From Paenibacillus alkaliterrae (lineage in GTDB: Bacteria; Bacillota; Bacilli; Paenibacillales; Paenibacillaceae), in NCBI RefSeq assembly GCF_021532375.1, contig NZ_JAKGAP010000025.1:1-33299 (forward strand): DNA of 33,299 bases, written 5' to 3'. The first letter of the stretch is position 1, and each line of letters opens with the position of its first letter. The notes below the pieces were generated by a model. That model was not told where the DNA came from. It was given only the letters and a program-made list of their open reading frames with translations, and searched no databases. Of this stretch, positions 33,249-33,299 are shown in pieces. Made by a program: the position numbers and the translations under genes.

Positions 33249-33299
33249 GGATAAGCCCTCGACCGATTAGTATTCGTCAGCTGCACACATTGCTGTGCT
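33249..33299 (-). rRNA. 23S rRNA, 3' end (partial)
   Basis: The minus strand ends AATACTAATCGGTCGAGGGC followed by TTATCC, the conserved 3' end of Bacillales 23S rRNA. Only about 51 nt lie in the window; the gene continues beyond the right edge. Confidence 0.9.

Overview
The window looks like chromosomal DNA of a Firmicute close to Paenibacillus (Bacillales). This rests on strong AGGAGG-type ribosome binding sites, a des-desK-desR membrane-fluidity locus, a YesM/YesN-type regulator pair next to an LplABC-type sugar importer, SLH-domain surface proteins, a copper-amine-oxidase-N/beta-propeller secreted protein, and an rRNA/tRNA operon whose tRNAs match Bacillales forms. Species cannot be fixed from the sequence alone.

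Layout. 1-426 is a 123-bp tandem repeat array cut by the window edge. 560-3022 is a secreted beta-propeller protein on the plus strand, convergent with the large minus-strand block that follows. 3155-19419 is a minus-strand glycan-use locus. Read in transcription order it holds a sensor kinase and AraC-type regulator (19419-16869), two sugar permeases and a solute-binding lipoprotein (16607-13118), an MgtC-like membrane protein, a sulfatase without signal peptide, an SLH-domain protein, and a 2082-residue secreted enzyme joining a rhamnogalacturonan acetylesterase (GDSL) domain to a PL11 rhamnogalacturonan lyase domain. The giant enzyme has a full-consensus catabolite (cre) site upstream, and the transporter promoter region has a near-consensus one. 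I infer that pectin rhamnogalacturonan I is cut and deacetylated outside the cell, that fragments enter through the ABC importer, and that the locus is under glucose repression.

19605-22489 is des-desK-desR: DesK His188 and DesR Asp54 fall at the B. subtilis positions, and a large inverted repeat overlaps the des promoter. 22727-31159 is housekeeping and hypothetical content: an M29 aminopeptidase, an SDR oxidoreductase coupled to speD, a small protein, a nucleotidyltransferase translationally coupled to a small frameshifted gene, a 49-residue protein behind a strongly structured leader with its own promoter and internal terminator, a Gfo/Idh/MocA dehydrogenase, a divergent DUF5808-type membrane protein and a P-loop kinase-like ATPase.

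31176-32649 is a tnpB-only IS200/IS605-type element with intact RuvC and zinc residues and a folded right end expected to form its omega RNA. It sits between the end of the rRNA/tRNA operon and the ATPase gene. 32662-33299 is the 3' end of that operon on the minus strand: 23S (partial), tRNA-fMet, Asp, Gln, Gly, terminator. No 5S gene lies between the 23S and the tRNAs.

The most promising undescribed element is the structured leader plus 49-residue gene at 27454-27933. Its first hairpin hides a ribosome binding site and a third hairpin is a terminator, a layout typical of RNA-based control.
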